Shown one piece after another: positions 60,874-64,000 of a stretch of DNA of 64,000 nt. Origin of the DNA: Limosilactobacillus reuteri. GTDB taxonomy: Bacteria; Bacillota; Bacilli; Lactobacillales; Lactobacillaceae. Under the pieces are notes generated by a model. It was not told where the DNA came from, ran no database searches, and worked only from the letters and a program-made list of their open reading frames with translations. A program made the translations under genes and the position numbers. The stretch is taken from positions 62,001-126,000 of the forward strand of contig NZ_JAJGTZ010000030.1 in assembly GCF_020784725.1 (NCBI RefSeq). Reading direction: 5' to 3'. Position 1 is the first letter of the stretch; every line of letters begins with the position of its first letter.

Positions 60874-62217
60874 TTAGTATTGTTTCATATAATGTTGACG
60901 TTCCCAGTCAGAAACATGTTGACGATAGGAAGCATATTCACGGGTTTTGGCTTCCATAAAGCTGTTATAGAGATGTTCACCCATTGAACCCTTGATAACC
61001 TCATCGTTAGCCAAAGACTTTAATGCGTTGTGTAAAGTATCTGGTAAATCACGAATATCTTTTTCAGCTCGTTCTGCTTTCGTCATCGTATAGATATTTT
61101 CATCAACATTATGAATTGGTGGTAAGTTATTGCGTAAGCCATCTAAACCAGCTTCAAGAACAGCAGCGATTGCAAGATATGGGTTAGCCGATGGATCTGC
61201 TGACCGTAACTCAAGCCGTGTTCCCATTCCACGATCACTTGGAATTCGCACAAGTGGTGACCGGTTAGAAGTTGACCACGCAACATAAACCGGTGCTTCA
61301 TAACCTGGAACTAACCGCTTATAAGAGTTGACAATTGGGTTGCAAATTGCAGTGTAGCTTCGTGCATGCTTCATCAAACCGCCCAAGAAATGGTAAGCAG
61401 TTGCGGAAAGCTTATCTTTATCGTTTTCATCAAAGAAGGCGTTAGTACCATCTTGACTAAACAATGACATGTTGAGGTGCATTCCTGAACCGTTAATACC
61501 AGAAAGCGGCTTAGGCATAAAGGTGGCGTGGAAACCATACTTCTTAGCAATTGTTTTAACAACGAACTTAAATGTTTGAATGTTGTCAGCAGCTTCTAAA
61601 GCATCTGAGTACTTAAAGTCTACTTCATGTTGACCAGGGGCAACTTCATGGTGAGCTGCTTCAACATCGAAGCCCATCTTTTCGAGAGCTAAGACGATAT
61701 CACGGCGGCAGTCTTCACCAGGATCTGCTGGTTCCATATCAAAGTAATTTTCCTTATCGTTAAGATTGGTAGTTGGGTTACCCTTTTCATCAGTTTTAAA
61801 GAGGAAGAATTCTGGTTCAGGTCCAATATTAAAGTCTTTGAAGCCCATCTTCCGCATATCTTCAAGAACCCGCTTTAAGTTGTTACGTGGGTCACCTTCA
61901 AATGGAGTACCATCAGTCTTATAAACACTGCAGATTACCCGCGCAACCTTCCCGTGTTCAGCACCCCAAGGGAATGTAAGCCAAGTGGACATATCTGGGT
62001 AAAGATACATGTCACTTTCTTCAATCCGAACAAATCCATCAATTGAAGAACCGTCAAACATAATTTTATTATCCATCAATTTATCTAACTGGCTAACCGG
62101 TAGATCAACGCTCTTAATCGTTCCTAATAAGTCAGTAAACATTACTCGTAAGAAATGAATATCTTCATCCTTTACCATTTGGCGAACTTCATCTTTTGTA
62201 AATACGTGTTTACCCAT
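60874..62217 (-). CDS. glnA: Glutamine synthetase, type I (GSI-alpha)
   Basis: Makes glutamine from glutamate, ammonia and ATP. The 447 residues carry [10 protein letters not shown] near residue 51, PEPEFFLF, the catalytic [12 protein letters not shown], and [14 protein letters not shown]. Length and the lack of the adenylylation-site motif NLYDLP point to the GSI-alpha type of Firmicutes, controlled by feedback and GlnR rather than by adenylylation. No glnR gene lies between miaA and glnA, unlike in many lactobacilli. Confidence 0.96.
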   Translation of the reverse strand: MGKHVFTKDEVRQMVKDEDIHFLRVMFTDLLGTIKSVDLPVSQLDKLMDNKIMFDGSSIDGFVRIEESDMYLYPDMSTWLTFPWGAEHGKVARVICSVYKTDGTPFEGDPRNNLKRVLEDMRKMGFKDFNIGPEPEFFLFKTDEKGNPTTNLNDKENYFDMEPADPGEDCRRDIVLALEKMGFDVEAAHHEVAPGQHEVDFKYSDALEAADNIQTFKFVVKTIAKKYGFHATFMPKPLSGINGSGMHLNMSLFSQDGTNAFFDENDKDKLSATAYHFLGGLMKHARSYTAICNPIVNSYKRLVPGYEAPVYVAWSTSNRSPLVRIPSDRGMGTRLELRSADPSANPYLAIAAVLEAGLDGLRNNLPPIHNVDENIYTMTKAERAEKDIRDLPDTLHNALKSLANDEVIKGSMGEHLYNSFMEAKTREYASYRQHVSDWERQHYMKQY

Positions 62218-62300
62218 AAAATTTCATTCCCTTTCATACAATCTCTACAGAAATAGATGACCATACCAATCTATCTAACATCTGCTTCTCTCCTTAACAC

Positions 62301-62337
62301 TGTGACTTAGAATAACAATAGACAGGGCATAAGTCAA
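62301..62337 (-). promoter_or_regulatory. glnA promoter with GlnR box
   Basis: TTGACT (62332-62337) and TATTCT (62309-62314) with a 17-base spacer. TGTGA-N7-TAACA (62301-62317) matches the GlnR/TnrA consensus TGTNA-N7-TNACA and covers the -10 box, a repressing position. Confidence 0.8.
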
Positions 62338-62386
62338 TTCTATTTAAGAGCTTTATTTTAATTAAAAAAATCTTTCCTTCCGTACT

Positions 62387-63310
62387 TCATTTTTTTAACC
62401 AATCATTTATAAACTGCTTAATTTGATTAATATCATCGGGATAACGCAAAATATCAAACCAGTGAGTATCAGCCTTATTTCTAAACCACGTCAACTGCCG
62501 TTTAGCATAATGGCGAGAATCCTGCTTAATTTTTTCAACCGCCTCGGCAAGGCTAATTTCGCCACGAAAATAAGGAAATAATTCATGGTACCCAATTCCC
62601 TTACCTGCTGGCAGATCTTCGCCTCCTTGATCAAACAACCATTTTGCTTCTTCTAACAAGCCATTTTGAATCATCAAGTCCACTCGCTTATTAATCCGGT
62701 CATATAAAACAGGGCGATCAGTAGTCAGGCCAATTAAAAGAAAATCATTTGTTGCTTTGAACTGGGGCTGCTTAGAAAACAATTGACCTGTTTTTTGGAT
62801 TACCTCTAAAGCACGAATAACCCGGCGAGTATTAGACTTGGGGATCCGGGCGCTGGCCACTGGGTCTAACTTGTTCAATTGTTTCCAAACATACTCGGCT
62901 CCCTTTTCTTCGGCAATTTTTTTCCAATGGTTACGAATTTCAAGCGTTTGTTGATCAAACTGGTCACTCCCTAATGCTAGGTTATCAGTTAAGGTTTGAA
63001 GATAAAATCCAGTTCCACCTGCAATAATCGGCAAATGATTACGCTGAGTTATTTCGTCTATTTTTTGGTCCGCGAGTTGCTTAAAACGGGCTGCGGAAAA
63101 ACGCTCTTCAATATTGCAGATATCAATGAGATGGTGTGGCACATCCCCCATTTCTTCGGGAGTAACTTTTGCCGTCCCAATATCAAGGCGGCGATAAACC
63201 TGCATCGAATCACCAGAAATTACTTCTCCATCAAATTCATGTGCCAACTTTATCGATAGCGCAGTTTTTCCTACAGCGGTTGGACCGACAATCGCAATTA
63301 CTTTATTCAT
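62387..63310 (-). CDS. miaA: tRNA dimethylallyltransferase
   Basis: Transfers dimethylallyl to A37 of tRNAs that read codons starting with U. The 307-residue protein has the P-loop IVGPTAVGKTAL near residue 9, the GDSMQVYRRLDIGTAK motif, PHHLIDI and the IAGGTGFYLQ signature. It lies upstream of glnA on the same strand. Confidence 0.95.
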   Translation of the reverse strand: MNKVIAIVGPTAVGKTALSIKLAHEFDGEVISGDSMQVYRRLDIGTAKVTPEEMGDVPHHLIDICNIEERFSAARFKQLADQKIDEITQRNHLPIIAGGTGFYLQTLTDNLALGSDQFDQQTLEIRNHWKKIAEEKGAEYVWKQLNKLDPVASARIPKSNTRRVIRALEVIQKTGQLFSKQPQFKATNDFLLIGLTTDRPVLYDRINKRVDLMIQNGLLEEAKWLFDQGGEDLPAGKGIGYHELFPYFRGEISLAEAVEKIKQDSRHYAKRQLTWFRNKADTHWFDILRYPDDINQIKQFINDWLKK

Positions 63311-63424
63311 CTTAACTCTCCAATTTTTATAAATTTTATGCTAAAACTTATCCTTCTCACTGGTAAAACGCCATTAATTCTTGCATAATGGAGGTAACCT
63401 ATAAATTCGAGGAGGTTTTATGTT

Positions 63425-63601
63425 ATGAAACAATTAGCAAAAGGTATTTTAGTTGGTAGTTTGGCAACAGTTGCTGCTATTGCTAGCGGGGTTCTTACTT
63501 TCCATAAAACTGTCATTAAGCCAGCGGAAGAAGAAGAAGAGAAGTTTGATCAAAACCGTCGAGCTGCTATCCGTAAGGGCCGCTCAGCACACCAACTTTA
63601 A
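63425..63601 (+). CDS. DUF3042 family protein
   Basis: A 58-residue protein typical of Lactobacillales: an N-terminal hydrophobic segment (GILVGSLATVAAIASGVLTF), then HKTVIKPAEEEEEKFDQNRR and AIRKGRSAHQL. GAGGAGG precedes the ATG. Function unknown. Confidence 0.85.
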   Translation: MKQLAKGILVGSLATVAAIASGVLTFHKTVIKPAEEEEEKFDQNRRAAIRKGRSAHQL

Positions 63602-63624
63602 TTTCATTTAAGATTCAAAAATAA

Positions 63625-63663
63625 GGAGTGGGAACTAGCGTTGCGGCGATGCAAAACTAGTTC
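63625..63663. repeat. GC-richer intergenic hairpin
   Basis: GTGGGAACTAG and CTAGTTCCAC form an 11-bp stem around a 19-base loop, upstream of the terminator. It resembles in style the element at 58921. Confidence 0.55.
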
Positions 63664-63695
63664 CACGTTATCTTGCTATTGTTCGTGAAAACAGT

Positions 63696-63736
63696 TGAGG
63701 CTGGGAGAAAACTTAGTTTTCTCCCAGCCTCTTTCT
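63696..63736. terminator. Terminator after the DUF3042 gene
   Basis: GAGGCTGGGAGAAAAC-TTA-GTTTTCTCCCAGCCTC is a perfect 16-bp hairpin with TTTC on the plus strand; probably bidirectional. Confidence 0.9.
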
Positions 63737-63831
63737 ATTGGTTAAGTTTTCAAGAGGCTAAATTCCAAACATTAGCAAATGATTGTTTAGAATCCTCAAC
63801 CATCCTGATAAAAAGCATACAAAATACTTTT

Positions 63832-64000
63832 TTAATACTTGGACTTCTTAGTCTTACCGTCCCACGCACGATAACCATCCTTTAAGATGTAAAGGTGATT
63901 ATACCCATGCTTACCTAAAAATGCAGCGGCCTGAGTACTTAATGTCATGCCTTCATCATATAAGTAAACTGGCAAGTCCTTCCGCAATTCGCCATATTGT
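63832..64000 (-). CDS. Rhodanese-like domain protein (5' end beyond window)
   Basis: The last 55 codons of a minus-strand gene, open at the window edge. DLPVYLYDEGMTLSTQAAAFL then GYNHLYILKDGYRAWDGK fits the C-terminal half of a rhodanese domain. The active-site loop lies near DEG in this piece, where the expected Cys is not seen, so sulfurtransferase activity is doubtful. Confidence 0.75.
   Translation of the reverse strand, partial: QYGELRKDLPVYLYDEGMTLSTQAAAFLGKHGYNHLYILKDGYRAWDGKTKKSKY

Overview
The window is chromosomal DNA of a low-GC lactic acid bacterium, most likely Limosilactobacillus reuteri or a close relative. The evidence is the Lactobacillales protein set (DUF3042 protein, Asp23/Gls24 protein, L27 with a cleavable LQFF leader next to its Prp protease), the gene order coaBC-rpoZ-gmk / recN-argR-tlyA-ispA-xseB-xseA-folD-nusB-asp23, and the base composition. 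The species name is inference; no database was searched.

Layout. (1) 1-18596 is core chromosome, nearly all on the minus strand: coenzyme A synthesis, omega subunit, guanylate kinase, the recN-to-asp23 housekeeping run, an M24 peptidase and a YggS protein, the rplU-prp-rpmA operon behind an L21-type leader, a TetR regulator, tRNA-Arg(UCU), a three-gene cluster of unknown role, and sufT-msrA. (2) 18571-53893 is a complete-looking siphovirus prophage of about 35 kb integrated in the 5' end of msrA. The 59-bp att repeats (18547-18605 and 53835-53893) are visible, and the left one preserves the msrA reading frame. From left to right it carries lysis genes, tail and baseplate genes, head and packaging genes (all minus strand), a non-coding-rich spacer at 41.9-43.5 kb, an ArpU-type late regulator, an early/replication operon of many very small genes with iterons inside the replication gene, a divergent cro/cI switch with palindromic operators, ImmA, two probable lysogenic-conversion genes and a tyrosine integrase. 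(3) 53894-64000 is host sequence again: a Fic protein and a SHOCT-domain membrane protein separated by about 0.95 kb of apparently empty DNA, then patA-type aminotransferase, gltX, glnA (with a GlnR box on its promoter), miaA, a DUF3042 gene and the end of a rhodanese gene.

How it works together. Structural phage genes are packed with TAATG/ATGA overlaps, so translation is probably coupled. The major capsid gene ends in a slippery heptamer followed by a GC hairpin; a -1 shift would add a 58-residue tail with a HeH/LEM-like fold, and that tail ends in a TAATG overlap with the next gene. The region between terS and arpU contains several unexplained RNA-level signals: a 20-residue hydrophobic ORF whose ribosome-binding site is locked in a perfect 14-bp stem, a candidate antisense RNA across that stem, a second candidate sRNA convergent with a 70-residue membrane protein, and a tRNA-like element with no D arm. 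These, the iterons and the attP arm repeats are the most interesting parts of the window.
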